Assembly: GCA_015067385.1 (NCBI GenBank)
Contig: SVMP01000003.1
Coordinates: 1 to 33,904, forward strand
Reading direction: 5' to 3'
DNA from: Oscillospiraceae bacterium
GTDB taxonomy: Bacteria > Bacillota > Clostridia > Oscillospirales > UBA644
DNA length: 33,904 nucleotides
Of the stretch, positions 8,311 to 16,517 are shown piece after piece. Position numbers and translations under genes: made by a program. The notes beneath the pieces are model-generated. The model did no database searches, was not told the DNA's origin, and saw nothing but the letters and a program-made list of their open reading frames with translations. Numbering within the stretch: the first letter of the stretch is position 1; each line of letters starts with the position of its first letter.

Positions 8311-8336
8311 TTTATTTGTGCAATTTACACAATAAA
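8311..8336. other. AT-rich hairpin between dedA-like gene and rlmB promoter
   Basis: TTTATTTGTG (8311-8320) pairs with CACAATAAA (8328-8336) across a 7-nt loop with one bulged T. It lies just beyond the DedA stop and upstream of the rlmB promoter. It could be a weak terminator for the DedA transcript or an operator; the sequence does not decide. Confidence 0.3.
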
Positions 8337-8354
8337 AAATTCGGATTTTTCCGC

Positions 8355-8849
8355 TCAGATAAAGATCGAGGTGAAAAAATAGCCTAAAATCATGTTTATT
8401 GCCGTAAAAATGACGGTCGCCGCCGCCGAAACGGGTATGTATTCACGGAGCCTCATTTTCATCAGCCCCGCAGGGATCGAGATAAATGTTCTTACAACGG
8501 GAATAAGCCTTGCCGCAAAAAGCCCTCCCGCTCCCCGCCTGTCGATCATATCAACGGTTTTGCCGTAAAGCTCCGATGTCTTTCCGTATTTGAGACAGAC
8601 GTTTTTTACCGTGTCCGAAAACAGATACGAAACACCGTATACCGTCATCTGCGAAAGCATCGCAAAAACCGATAATATTATCAACGTGCTCATAAACGGA
8701 ATATATCCAAGCCCTGCCACAACTCCTGCCGCCGGCATCGTTATTCCTCCCGGAAAGCCGGGAATGTTGAGATATTCGATATAGACAAGAACGGCAAGAA
8801 TGACAACGCCGTATCTTTCCGTAAATTCAATTATTTCAGCTATTTTCAT
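8355..8849 (-). CDS. DedA/VTT-domain membrane protein
   Basis: 164 residues, shorter than the usual 190-220. It is hydrophobic with re-entrant-loop character: GFPGGITMPAAGVVAG near residue 35 and the DedA signature FAARLIPVVRTFISIPAGLMKM at about 109-130. The family includes flippases for polyprenyl phosphate and phospholipids. The neighbour ispD makes isoprenoid precursors, which is suggestive but not proof of undecaprenyl-phosphate recycling. The start overlaps the end of the upstream phosphatase-fold gene by 14 bp, so the two are co-translated. Confidence 0.85.
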   Translation of the reverse strand: MKIAEIIEFTERYGVVILAVLVYIEYLNIPGFPGGITMPAAGVVAGLGYIPFMSTLIILSVFAMLSQMTVYGVSYLFSDTVKNVCLKYGKTSELYGKTVDMIDRRGAGGLFAARLIPVVRTFISIPAGLMKMRLREYIPVSAAATVIFTAINMILGYFFTSIFI

Positions 8850-9651
8850 CCTTTGCCTCCACCTTTGCTATGACGGGAAAATGGTCCGACGGATACATGC
8901 CGCCGTAAGCCGTTCTGTCAATGTGTGCGGATACTATATCAAGCCGCTTTGTCGCAAAAATATAGTCGATCGGAGCACCTTTTTTCGTCCCCTTAAAGCC
9001 GTGATATGTGCGGATATTTTTCGGATCAAGGCGATAAAGAACGCGGAATGTGTCTTTTACAACAGTCCCCTCTTCGCCGTTTTCGAGCAGTGTTTTAACA
9101 GTCTTTGAGGTCGGCACGGCGTTGAAATCTCCCATTATGACGGTTCCGCAAAGCCGATCACTGTCGTATTTTTCGGCTAATCTCTTTATCAGCGCGATCC
9201 CTTTCCTTCTTGCAAAGGGACTGAAGCAGTCGAGATGCGTGTTGTATATCCGTATAAGAGCGCCGCTGTCTTTCTGCTTTAAGATGCACCATGTGCATAT
9301 TCTCGGAAAGAGCGAGAGCCACGATCTGCTCCCTTTTATCTTGGGAGAACGTGAGAGCCAGAACGTGTCCGATTCAATAAGCTCAAAAAGCTCTTTTTTA
9401 TAGAAAATAGCCGTGTATTCGCCTTTTTTGTTTAACGTTCTCGGGCTTCCCACACGTCCGTACCGCTCCGATATATCAGCCTTTTTTTCGAGAATGTCGA
9501 TAGAGGCTTCCGTCAGCTCCTGTGTACCGAGAATATCGGGCGAAACTTTTCCGAAAAATTCGGCTATCGAAGCTATTCTGTTGTGAAAATTCGCTTTCGA
9601 TCTTTCGAAGAGCGTCCGCTTCATGTTGAATGTTGCAACAGTATATGTCAA
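8836..9651 (-). CDS. Endonuclease/exonuclease/phosphatase-fold hydrolase
   Basis: 271 residues of a single EEP domain. Catalytic landmarks are all present: Asn in TFNM (N9), Glu in GTQEL (E45), NTHLDC, the MGDFNAVP Asp/Asn pair, and the terminal SDHFPV Asp-His. The fold covers metal-dependent nucleases, sphingomyelinase-like phosphodiesterases and inositol phosphatases; nothing here selects among them. No signal peptide is seen, so it is probably cytoplasmic. The start is TTG at 9651 with GAGGA six to eight bases upstream and fits the conserved beginning of the domain. It overlaps the DedA gene downstream and lies 74 bp after ispD. Confidence 0.86.
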   Translation of the reverse strand: MTYTVATFNMKRTLFERSKANFHNRIASIAEFFGKVSPDILGTQELTEASIDILEKKADISERYGRVGSPRTLNKKGEYTAIFYKKELFELIESDTFWLSRSPKIKGSRSWLSLFPRICTWCILKQKDSGALIRIYNTHLDCFSPFARRKGIALIKRLAEKYDSDRLCGTVIMGDFNAVPTSKTVKTLLENGEEGTVVKDTFRVLYRLDPKNIRTYHGFKGTKKGAPIDYIFATKRLDIVSAHIDRTAYGGMYPSDHFPVIAKVEAKDENS

Positions 9652-9725
9652 ATCAAATCCTCTTTCTTAAAAGAGTCGAGCGCAGAACACGCCCCCAAGC
9701 ATTATTCTGCCCTCGAAATCCGATA

Positions 9726-10424
9726 TTAGTCTTTTTTCAGTATGGTCTGAGCCAGAAGAAGATCTTCTTTTGTCGTTATTTTTATGTTTGACGGCTCGCA
9801 TATGACCGTTTTTACCCTTACGCCGAGAGCTTCCGCCATCGATGAATCGTCCGTAAAATCGGAAAATCTGTTTCGGAAATGCTCGACCATTTTTGCATAT
9901 GTTTCTCTTGAAAAAATCTGCGGAGTTGCCGCCGCAATGAGAATTTTTCTGTCAACCGTGCGGTCTATAAAGCCGTCTGCCGTTATTGCTTTAACGGTGT
10001 TCACCTGTGGCATGGCAGCTATCGCCGCCCCGTGTTCGTATGCCGCAACGGCAACCGCATCAATGTCTTTCGGTGTTATCAGCGGTCGGGCACCGTCATG
10101 GACCGCAACGAACGGTACGCTCGGATCTGTCGCTTCAAAGCCCAAAGCCGCAGAACTCTGCCTGCATTTGCCGCCTTCAACGACTGCCGTTATTTTTTTC
10201 AGACCGAATCTTTCTTTTAATTCAAGAATATATTCTATTTTTTCTTTACGTGTCACAACGACCGTCTGTGCTGTCTGCTCGGATAACTCAAAGGCTCTCA
10301 GCGTGTGAACTATACACGGGAGATCTCCGATAAGCTGTTCAGTTTTGTCTTTGCCGAATCTTTCCGAGGAGCCCGCAGCCGTTACTATCGCCGAAATTTT
10401 GCCGTTTCCTGTCAATGCAAACAC
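9726..10424 (-). CDS. ispD: 2-C-methyl-D-erythritol 4-phosphate cytidylyltransferase
   Basis: 232 residues of the IspD/TarI nucleotidyltransferase family, third step of the MEP isoprenoid pathway (CTP plus MEP gives CDP-ME). Seen in order: the nucleotide-binding loop VTAAGSSERFGKDK (14-27), FVAVHDGARPLI, DDSSMAEALG and the C-terminal NIKITTKEDL. The start is uncertain: GTG 10424 gives almost no gap to AAAGAG, while a TTG three codons later has better spacing. A perfect promoter lies just upstream. TarI (ribitol-phosphate cytidylyltransferase) is a close alternative, but no tar genes are nearby. Confidence 0.92.
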   Translation of the reverse strand: MFALTGNGKISAIVTAAGSSERFGKDKTEQLIGDLPCIVHTLRAFELSEQTAQTVVVTRKEKIEYILELKERFGLKKITAVVEGGKCRQSSAALGFEATDPSVPFVAVHDGARPLITPKDIDAVAVAAYEHGAAIAAMPQVNTVKAITADGFIDRTVDRKILIAAATPQIFSRETYAKMVEHFRNRFSDFTDDSSMAEALGVRVKTVICEPSNIKITTKEDLLLAQTILKKD

Positions 10425-10457
10425 TCTTTCATTATAAATATAATCATATCACACAAT

Positions 10458-10485
10458 ATTATACGTTTTTTTTTTCATTTGTCAA
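10458..10485 (-). promoter_or_regulatory. Consensus sigma-A promoter for ispD
   Basis: The minus strand shows TTGACA (10480-10485), a 16-bp spacer and TATAAT (10458-10463), both hexamers perfect. It is back-to-back with the ymdB promoter, with the two -35 elements 11 bp apart. Confidence 0.88.
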
Positions 10486-10496
10486 GGGTTTGGTTA

Positions 10497-10525
10497 TTGA
10501 TTTTTTCTAAAATTTAGTATATAAT
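10497..10525 (+). promoter_or_regulatory. Sigma-A promoter for the ymdB operon
   Basis: TTGATT (10497-10502), a 17-bp spacer and TATAAT (10520-10525), about 70 bp before the ymdB ATG. Divergent from the ispD promoter, so a shared regulator could act on both. Confidence 0.85.
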
Positions 10526-10597
10526 GATATAGGAAAAGTTTTTGTCTTCAAAAACCGACCGCGAATCATAAAAGAATTTAATTATCGAGTGTTTTTT

Positions 10598-11347
10598 ATG
10601 CGAGTATTGTTTATAGGCGATGTCGTCGGAAAAGCAGGTCTTACGTACCTGAAAAAAAATCTGAGCAAGCTGATCTCGGAATATCCGTGCGATATCGTTG
10701 TTGCCAACGGCGAAAATGTTAATCAAAAAAACGGAATAACATCTTATGAGGCTGAAGAGCTTCATTATGCCGGGGTCGATATAATAACCCTCGGCAATCA
10801 TGCATTCCGTCAGCAGAGCGTTTACGGCTTTCTTGACGATTGCAACTACATCGTTCGCCCCGCAAATTACCCTTCCGCAAGTCCGGGCGTGGGAACGGCG
10901 GAGTTTGACACGGCAAAAGGTAAGGTCGTTGTCGTTTCTCTTGCCGGTCAGGTCGATCTTGAACCTGCGGACAACCCCTTTTACACTGCGGATAAGATCG
11001 TTGCGGCTAACAGCGATGCGTTTATTATCGTTGATTTTCACGCAGAAGCGACAAGCGAAAAACGTGCTCTCGGCTATTATCTTGACGGCAGAGCAGGCTG
11101 CGTTTTCGGTACGCATACTCATGTTCCCACCGCCGACGAACAGTTTTTGCCGAAAGGCACGGCTTATATTACCGATGTCGGTATGACGGGAGCGTCGGAT
11201 TCCGTTCTCGGCGCAAAAAAACACCAGGCTATACAAAGATTTTTGACCCGTGCATATGTTCCGCTTGAACAGGCTGAGGAAAAACCTGTTATAAATGCGG
11301 TATATGCCGACACAGAAAAGAAATACATCGTGAGGATAACCCTGTAA
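10598..11347 (+). CDS. ymdB: YmdB-family metallophosphoesterase (2',3'-cyclic nucleotide phosphodiesterase)
   Basis: 249 residues from ATG 10598; the track's GTG adds only MFF. The dinuclear-metal ligands of the family are present: D8 in FIGDVVGKAG, ANGENV, LGNHAF, VDFHAEATSEK and GTHTHVPTADE. In Bacillus, YmdB hydrolyses 2',3'-cAMP and affects biofilm and motility choice. It usually sits next to rny (RNase Y), which is absent here. Its stop TAATG overlaps the next ATG by one base, so it is coupled to the fusion gene. The ribosome site is weak. Confidence 0.92.
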   Translation: MRVLFIGDVVGKAGLTYLKKNLSKLISEYPCDIVVANGENVNQKNGITSYEAEELHYAGVDIITLGNHAFRQQSVYGFLDDCNYIVRPANYPSASPGVGTAEFDTAKGKVVVVSLAGQVDLEPADNPFYTADKIVAANSDAFIIVDFHAEATSEKRALGYYLDGRAGCVFGTHTHVPTADEQFLPKGTAYITDVGMTGASDSVLGAKKHQAIQRFLTRAYVPLEQAEEKPVINAVYADTEKKYIVRITL

Positions 11348-12771
11348 TGTACACTAAAGAAGATCTTAAAAGGCATCTTGCCGAAATGAATTTTTTCCCT
11401 TGGGACACCGTTCTCGTTCACTCTTCCATGAAATCCATAGGCGAAGTTGAGGGAGGAGCAGACACCGTTCTTGACGCTTTCAGCGAATATTTTTCGGACG
11501 GTCTTCTCATTTTCCCCACTCATTCATGGGCGACAATAGATGAAAAGCATTATATCTACGATCCCGAAAAAGAGCCTTCATGCGTAGGCCTTCTCACAAA
11601 TATGTTTATGAAACGTCCGGGCGTCGTCCGTTCGCTTCACCCTACCCACTCCGTTGCGGTCCTCGGCGCAAGAGCCAAGGAATTTATTGAGGGCGAAGAA
11701 TTCGCAACCACCCCCTGCCCCAGAAACGGCTGTTGGGGACGTCTTATCGAAGAAAGGGCAAAGATCCTTTTCCTCGGCTGCCCTCTCACAAAATTTACAT
11801 TCGTTCACGGCCCTGAGGAATGGCTCGATATTCCCGACAGACTTGCCCCCAACCCCATCGATCTTAAAATAAAAATGCCCGACGGAACATATCTTGACAG
11901 CCGTTTCCGCAAGCATCAGTGTTCTTTCGGCAATGTTTCAGACAATTTCGGCAAGCTCACCGAGCCGCTTATCGCAAAAGGCATCGCTCAGAAAGGTAAA
12001 TTCGGCGATGCGGAATGTATCATCGCAGATGCCGCACGTTCTTCCGAGTTTGTCATTCGTCTTCTTCAGACAGACCCCGAAATATTCAACGACCCCTCCC
12101 CCATTCCCGAAGAATATTTTGCCGTCAGACGTAAAATGAAAATTTCTCCGTCCATTCTCGCATGCGATATTTCAAAGCTCGGCAGCGAGATAGCGTCTGT
12201 TCCCAATGCCGATTTTATACATATCGACGTTATGGACGGACATTTCGTTCCGAATCTTTCGTTCGGCATTCCCATCGTTGAAGCCGTAAATAAAGTGACG
12301 GACCTCCCCCTCGACCTTCATCTTATGATCGACAATCCCTCAAAATATATTGAAGATTTCGCAAATGCGGGCGCAGACATAATAAGCGTTCATTATGAGG
12401 TTGACGAGGATCTTTCAGCCCTCATCTCGCTTATCAGATCGTTCGGCGTCAAGCCTGCCGTTGCTCTCAAACCCAAGACCCCCGTTGAAGTTATCTACCC
12501 CTATCTCGACAGTCTCGACTCCGTTCTTATCATGACTGTTGAACCCGGCTTCGGCGGTCAGACTCTTCACGAAGAATGTCTCGGTAAGGTAAGAAAGCTC
12601 CGCAACGAAATAAGAAGAAGAGGCCTTTCCGTTGAGATCGAAGCGGACGGCGGTATAAACGCTTCCAATCTTGCCGCCGTATCACGTTCGGGCGTTTCCA
12701 TTGCGGTTATGGGTACGGCTCTCTTTAAAGAAGACGACAGACAGGCGTTTATCGACAGGTGCAAGGGCTGA
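11347..12771 (+). CDS. rpe: Fusion: AAC(3)-like N-acetyltransferase domain plus ribulose-phosphate 3-epimerase
   Basis: One uninterrupted 474-residue frame contains two complete domains. Residues 1-263 match the aminoglycoside 3-N-acetyltransferase (Antibiotic_NAT/YokD) family: VLVHSSMKSIGEVEGGADTVL, LIFPTHSW, RSLHPTHSVAVLGARA, CPRNGCWGRLIEE and the HGPEE His-Glu element. Residues 264-474 are a full-length Rpe: MKISPSILACD, FIHIDVMDGHFVPN, DLHLMIDNP, MTVEPGFGGQ and EADGGIN. Rpe interconverts ribulose 5-phosphate and xylulose 5-phosphate. The junction (AVRRKMKISPS) has no stop and no good internal ribosome site before ATG 12136. The acetyl acceptor is unknown; real drug resistance should not be assumed. 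Confidence 0.9.
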   Translation: MYTKEDLKRHLAEMNFFPWDTVLVHSSMKSIGEVEGGADTVLDAFSEYFSDGLLIFPTHSWATIDEKHYIYDPEKEPSCVGLLTNMFMKRPGVVRSLHPTHSVAVLGARAKEFIEGEEFATTPCPRNGCWGRLIEERAKILFLGCPLTKFTFVHGPEEWLDIPDRLAPNPIDLKIKMPDGTYLDSRFRKHQCSFGNVSDNFGKLTEPLIAKGIAQKGKFGDAECIIADAARSSEFVIRLLQTDPEIFNDPSPIPEEYFAVRRKMKISPSILACDISKLGSEIASVPNADFIHIDVMDGHFVPNLSFGIPIVEAVNKVTDLPLDLHLMIDNPSKYIEDFANAGADIISVHYEVDEDLSALISLIRSFGVKPAVALKPKTPVEVIYPYLDSLDSVLIMTVEPGFGGQTLHEECLGKVRKLRNEIRRRGLSVEIEADGGINASNLAAVSRSGVSIAVMGTALFKEDDRQAFIDRCKG

Positions 12772-13397
12772 TGGGTATTTTCAGCGGAATGGAGAGAGTT
12801 GTCAACGAAAATACTCTCAATATAAGAAAGATCCTGCTTGATCCGGACAGAACGGCTATGATAAACGTCAATACGTCCGACGGCTTCTTCAAAAAAGGTC
12901 CGTTCGTCTCTTCTCATATGTCTTCTGCAATAAAAAATCTCGTTCGCATTAACGAATACCTGCTCCATTGCAGACGTGTCTTTGCAGTCGATTATCATAA
13001 CCCCAAAAGCGCAGAGTTCAGAACGTTTCCCGAACATTGTACGACCGATGAATCGTGTCAGATAATCGAAGAGCTCGACAAGTTCGCATCCTCTTCCGAT
13101 ATCGTTGTTAAAAACTGCGCAAACGCAATGTTCTCAAACGCTTTTCTCCGTTGGTTTGCAGATAATGCCGACACTCTCGACAATTTTATTATCGTCGGCG
13201 CTCATACCGACATCGACGTTATGCAGCTCGCGCTCTCTCTTCGCTCTTATTTTAACGAACGGGACAGGTCCGTCAAGATCATCGTCGTTTTGAATGCGTG
13301 CAGAACATTTGCCGCAGAATCTCATAATGCGGACGATTTTCACACCTTCGCCGCTTATAATATGCTTCTTAACGGCATTACTTGCGCTAATGTCTGA
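12771..13397 (+). CDS. Isochorismatase/nicotinamidase-fold protein without the catalytic cysteine
   Basis: 208 residues from the ATG that overlaps the upstream TGA (TGATG); the track's GTG start lies inside rpe. The overall pattern follows nicotinamidases: a metal-site D74-x-H76 and H89 (VDYHNP ... FPEHC), the lysine K114 (VVKNCANAMFSNAF), and IIVGAHTDIDVMQLAL (140-155). The nucleophile of GxxTDxCV is Asp (D149) instead of Cys, and the catalytic Asp of the first strand (VDxQxDF) is Asn (N34). The D-K-C triad is thus N-K-D. It is therefore probably a binding or regulatory protein, or an enzyme with changed chemistry. Third gene of the ymdB operon. Confidence 0.75.
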   Translation: MGIFSGMERVVNENTLNIRKILLDPDRTAMINVNTSDGFFKKGPFVSSHMSSAIKNLVRINEYLLHCRRVFAVDYHNPKSAEFRTFPEHCTTDESCQIIEELDKFASSSDIVVKNCANAMFSNAFLRWFADNADTLDNFIIVGAHTDIDVMQLALSLRSYFNERDRSVKIIVVLNACRTFAAESHNADDFHTFAAYNMLLNGITCANV

Positions 13398-13425
13398 CAA
13401 ATATCACGTATTTTGATAAAACCTA

Positions 13426-13454
13426 TTGACAATTCACGTTAAATGATATATAAT
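13426..13454 (+). promoter_or_regulatory. Consensus sigma-A promoter for recA
   Basis: TTGACA (13426-13431), a 17-bp spacer and TATAAT (13449-13454), both perfect, 38 bp before the recA ATG. No GAAC-N4-GTTC LexA box is visible nearby. Confidence 0.9.
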
Positions 13455-13491
13455 AAGCTGAAATATTCCAAAACACATGGAGGAAATTTTT

Positions 13492-14568
13492 ATGCAGGAT
13501 GCAAAACAGAAAGCACTTGACACCGCGCTTGCACAAATCGAAAAACAGTACGGCAAAGGCTCCGTAATGCTTCTCGGTCAGAATGCGGCAATGAATATAG
13601 ATTCGATATCCACAGGTTCTTTTTCTCTTGATATGGCGCTCGGTATAGGCGGCGTACCGAAGGGAAGAATAGTTGAAATATACGGTCCCGAAAGCTCAGG
13701 TAAAACAACGGTTGCGCTTCATATGGTCGCCGAAAGCCAGAAGGCAGGCGGCACTGCGGCATTTATCGATGCTGAACATGCCCTCGATCCCGAATATGCA
13801 AGAAATCTCGGCGTTGATATCGATTCTCTTCTCGTCTCTCAGCCCGATAACGGCGAGCAGGCGCTTGAGATAACCGAAACTCTCGTTCGCTCCGGCGCTA
13901 TCGATATAATAATCGTTGACTCCGTTGCGGCTCTCGTTCCCCGTCAGGAGCTTGAGGGCGATATGGGCGACAGTCATGTCGGTCTTCATGCCCGTCTCAT
14001 GTCTCAGGCATTGAGAAAACTTGCAGGCGCCATCTCAAAATCAATGTGCGTTGTTGTATTTATCAACCAGCTCCGTGAAAAAGTCGGCGTTGTTTACGGA
14101 AATCCCGAAACAACAACCGGCGGCCGTGCGCTTAAGTTCTACGCATCGGTACGTCTCGACGTAAGAAAGGTCGAAAATCTCAAGGTCGGCGGCGATGTTA
14201 TCGGCTCAAGAACAAGAGTCAAGGTCGTTAAAAACAAGGTCGCTCCCCCGTTCAAGGAAGCCGAGTTCGATATCCTCTACGGCAAAGGAATCTCACGTGA
14301 CGGCGAAATTCTCGATATTGCCGTAAAACTCGATATCGTTCAGAAATCGGGCGCATGGTTCTCGTACGACGGAAGCCGTCTCGGTCAGGGCAGAGATAAC
14401 TGCCGAGAGCTTATTCGCAATAATGCGGAGCTTCGTACAGAGCTTGAACAGAAGATCACCGCCGCTCTCAAAAATACGGGCGAGGATCTTTCCGATGTTG
14501 TTAAAACAAAATCCGAATCACCGTCTTCCAAGGTCTCCATTGACGTTTCCGCAGAAGATTTTGATTGA
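13492..14568 (+). CDS. recA: Recombinase RecA
   Basis: 358 residues from ATG 13492, with GGAGG eight bases upstream; the track's earlier ATG overlaps that ribosome site. Walker A is GPESSGKTT (65-73), Walker B is [12 protein letters not shown], and the L2/MAW region reads [22 protein letters not shown]. RecA binds single-stranded DNA, drives strand exchange and stimulates LexA cleavage. The acidic C-terminal tail is present (VSAEDFD). The stop is followed after two bases by recX, its usual modulator. Confidence 0.99.
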   Translation: MQDAKQKALDTALAQIEKQYGKGSVMLLGQNAAMNIDSISTGSFSLDMALGIGGVPKGRIVEIYGPESSGKTTVALHMVAESQKAGGTAAFIDAEHALDPEYARNLGVDIDSLLVSQPDNGEQALEITETLVRSGAIDIIIVDSVAALVPRQELEGDMGDSHVGLHARLMSQALRKLAGAISKSMCVVVFINQLREKVGVVYGNPETTTGGRALKFYASVRLDVRKVENLKVGGDVIGSRTRVKVVKNKVAPPFKEAEFDILYGKGISRDGEILDIAVKLDIVQKSGAWFSYDGSRLGQGRDNCRELIRNNAELRTELEQKITAALKNTGEDLSDVVKTKSESPSSKVSIDVSAEDFD

Positions 14569-14570
14569 TA

Positions 14571-15203
14571 ATGTTTAAAATAACGGAGATCTCTCCTCAG
14601 CAAAAAGGCAATCTGCTCAATGTTTTTGTTAACGGAGAATATTCTTTTTCCGCAGATTCCGGGTTTATAGTCGATGAAGATATTTTTGTCGGCAGATCTC
14701 TTGAAAACGACGGACTTTGCGCGCTTAAACGTTCGGCGGAGATAAGAAAAGCCGTCCGTCATGCCCTCTATTTGCTCGAACACCGTGATTTCTCGAAAAA
14801 AGAGCTGTCGAAACGTCTTGAAGAGAAGGGTTACGATGAGGAATGCTCTTTGGCGGCGGCGGAGAAGATCGCCGAAATGGGCTATATAAACGACAGACGT
14901 TACGCAGAACGCCTTGTCGAACGTAAAAAAAATAAAGTCGGCTTGCAGCAGATACGCTATGAGCTTGCAAAAGCAGGTATCTGCAGGGAAGAACTTGACG
15001 ATGTTCTTGCCGAAACATATGCCGAAAGCGACGGCGTTGACGCTGTCGTTAAAGAAATGCGTCGTAAATTGAAAGGGAAAACGGTTGATCCCGATGACAG
15101 AAAAGCAATGTCGAAGCTTTTTAATTCTTTTCGAGCAAAAGGCTTTGATTTTGAAACAATAAAAGACGCATATGAAAAATACTGTGAAAACGAGGACGAA
15201 TAA
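14571..15203 (+). CDS. recX: Regulatory protein RecX
   Basis: 210 residues from ATG 14571, two bases after the recA stop. It has the repeated three-helix RecX modules: RHALYLLEHRDFSKKELSKRLEEKGYD, then IAEMGYINDRRYAERLVERK, then the conserved RYELAKAGI. RecX caps RecA filaments and restrains their activity. An N-terminal beta-rich extension of about 60 residues (ITEISPQQKGNLLNVFVNGE) is typical of Firmicutes RecX. Confidence 0.93.
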   Translation: MFKITEISPQQKGNLLNVFVNGEYSFSADSGFIVDEDIFVGRSLENDGLCALKRSAEIRKAVRHALYLLEHRDFSKKELSKRLEEKGYDEECSLAAAEKIAEMGYINDRRYAERLVERKKNKVGLQQIRYELAKAGICREELDDVLAETYAESDGVDAVVKEMRRKLKGKTVDPDDRKAMSKLFNSFRAKGFDFETIKDAYEKYCENEDE

Positions 15204-15204
15204 A

Positions 15205-16515
15205 TTGATCGAAAATACTAAAGTCGGGATGGTTGCTCTCGGCTGTGAAAAAAACAGAATAGATGCCGAGGTCATGCTTGCCGCTCTTGAAAACGAGGGC
15301 TGTGAGCTTTGTGCCGACGAAAGCGAGTGCGACGTTATAATCGTTCATACCTGCACATTTATCGATAAGGCGAAGGATGAAAGTATTGAAAACATACTTC
15401 ATGCCGCAGAACAGAAAAAGATCGGCAAATGTAAAAAACTTATCGTTACCGGCTGTCTTGCAGAACGCTACAGAAGCGAGATCCTCGAAGCTATTCCCGA
15501 GGTCGATGTTATTCTCGGAAGCAAGAGCTTCGATAAGGTAGTTGAGGCGATAAAGAAGCCCGAAAAAGAGGTTTTTGAACATTACGAACCGCTTTCCTCC
15601 GTAACCCCCACCGGAGCCCGTGTCCTCACCTCCCCCAATTATTCCGTATTTTTAAAGATCGCAGACGGATGTTCAAACCATTGCTCTTACTGCGTTATCC
15701 CGTCCGTAAGAGGCGAGTTTATGCCGAGACCTTTTGTTGACGTCGTTGCCGAAGCAGAGGCTCTTGCCGCAAACGGTGCCGTTGAAATAAACCTCATCGC
15801 TCAGGACACGACCGCCTACCCCGATCTTTGTAAACTTATTAAAAGAATTGCCGCTATCGAAACGGTTAAATGGGTACGCATTCTCTACTGCCGCCCCGAA
15901 GAGATCTCCGATGAGCTTATCGATCTTATGGCGACCGAGGAAAAGCTCGTCAAGTATATCGATGTACCGCTTCAACATGCATCGGAACACGTTCTCAAGC
16001 TTATGAACAGATCTATGAGCGACAGCGAGCTTTCTGCGCTCGTCGAAAAGCTCCGTTCACGTATCCCCGATGTTTCCTTGCGTACCACCTTCATCGCAGG
16101 CTTCCCGCATGAGACCGAGGAAGATTTCGAGATACTTTGCAATTTCGTCAAAGCGTCCCGTTTTAACAATCTCGGCGTCTTTACCTACTCCAAGGAGGAG
16201 GGCACAAAGGCAGGCAGAATGCACGGTCAGATCGATCAGGAAACAAAGGAACGCAGAGCCGATATCGTAATGAACATTCAAATGACTCTCCTCGAAAGCA
16301 TCAACGATGAATTTATCGGTAAAACGTTCGATGTTCTCTGCGAGGGCTATGATGAGGAAAAAGAGCTTTACACCGGCAGAACTTACTTCCAGGCACCCGA
16401 TATCGACGGCAGGGTCTATTTCTCTTCCGACGATCCCGTTGAAGAAGGCGAATTTTGCAAGGTCACACTTAATGTTTACGACACATATGATTTTTACGGA
16501 AAGGTTTGTGAATAA
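15205..16515 (+). CDS. rimO: Ribosomal protein S12 methylthiotransferase RimO
   Basis: A radical-SAM methylthiotransferase of about 436 residues. The N-terminal UPF0004 cysteines are at C14 (LGCEKNRID), C50 (HTCTFID) and C84 (TGCLAERY). The radical-SAM cluster is C156-x3-C160-x2-C163 (DGCSNHCSYCVIPSVRG), and a TRAM-like C-terminus follows. It adds a methylthio group to an Asp of S12; LGCEKNRIDAE is more RimO-like than MiaB-like. I prefer TTG 15205 with GAGGA eight bases upstream; the track's ATG 15172 lies inside recX without a ribosome site. Confidence 0.93.
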   Translation: MIENTKVGMVALGCEKNRIDAEVMLAALENEGCELCADESECDVIIVHTCTFIDKAKDESIENILHAAEQKKIGKCKKLIVTGCLAERYRSEILEAIPEVDVILGSKSFDKVVEAIKKPEKEVFEHYEPLSSVTPTGARVLTSPNYSVFLKIADGCSNHCSYCVIPSVRGEFMPRPFVDVVAEAEALAANGAVEINLIAQDTTAYPDLCKLIKRIAAIETVKWVRILYCRPEEISDELIDLMATEEKLVKYIDVPLQHASEHVLKLMNRSMSDSELSALVEKLRSRIPDVSLRTTFIAGFPHETEEDFEILCNFVKASRFNNLGVFTYSKEEGTKAGRMHGQIDQETKERRADIVMNIQMTLLESINDEFIGKTFDVLCEGYDEEKELYTGRTYFQAPDIDGRVYFSSDDPVEEGEFCKVTLNVYDTYDFYGKVCE

Positions 16516-16517
16516 AT

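Noticed and set aside
11347-12135. A true aminoglycoside resistance gene
   Set aside because: Only family-level motifs are visible, many AAC(3)-like proteins do not confer resistance, and the fused housekeeping epimerase argues against a resistance role.
12759-12770. GTG start for the isochorismatase-fold gene
   Set aside because: It would add four residues from within rpe; the TGATG overlap at 12771 is the more natural coupled start.
14385-15275. Minus-strand 296-residue ORF opposite recA and recX
   Set aside because: Antisense shadow of two certain genes with low-complexity Phe/Cys-rich sequence.
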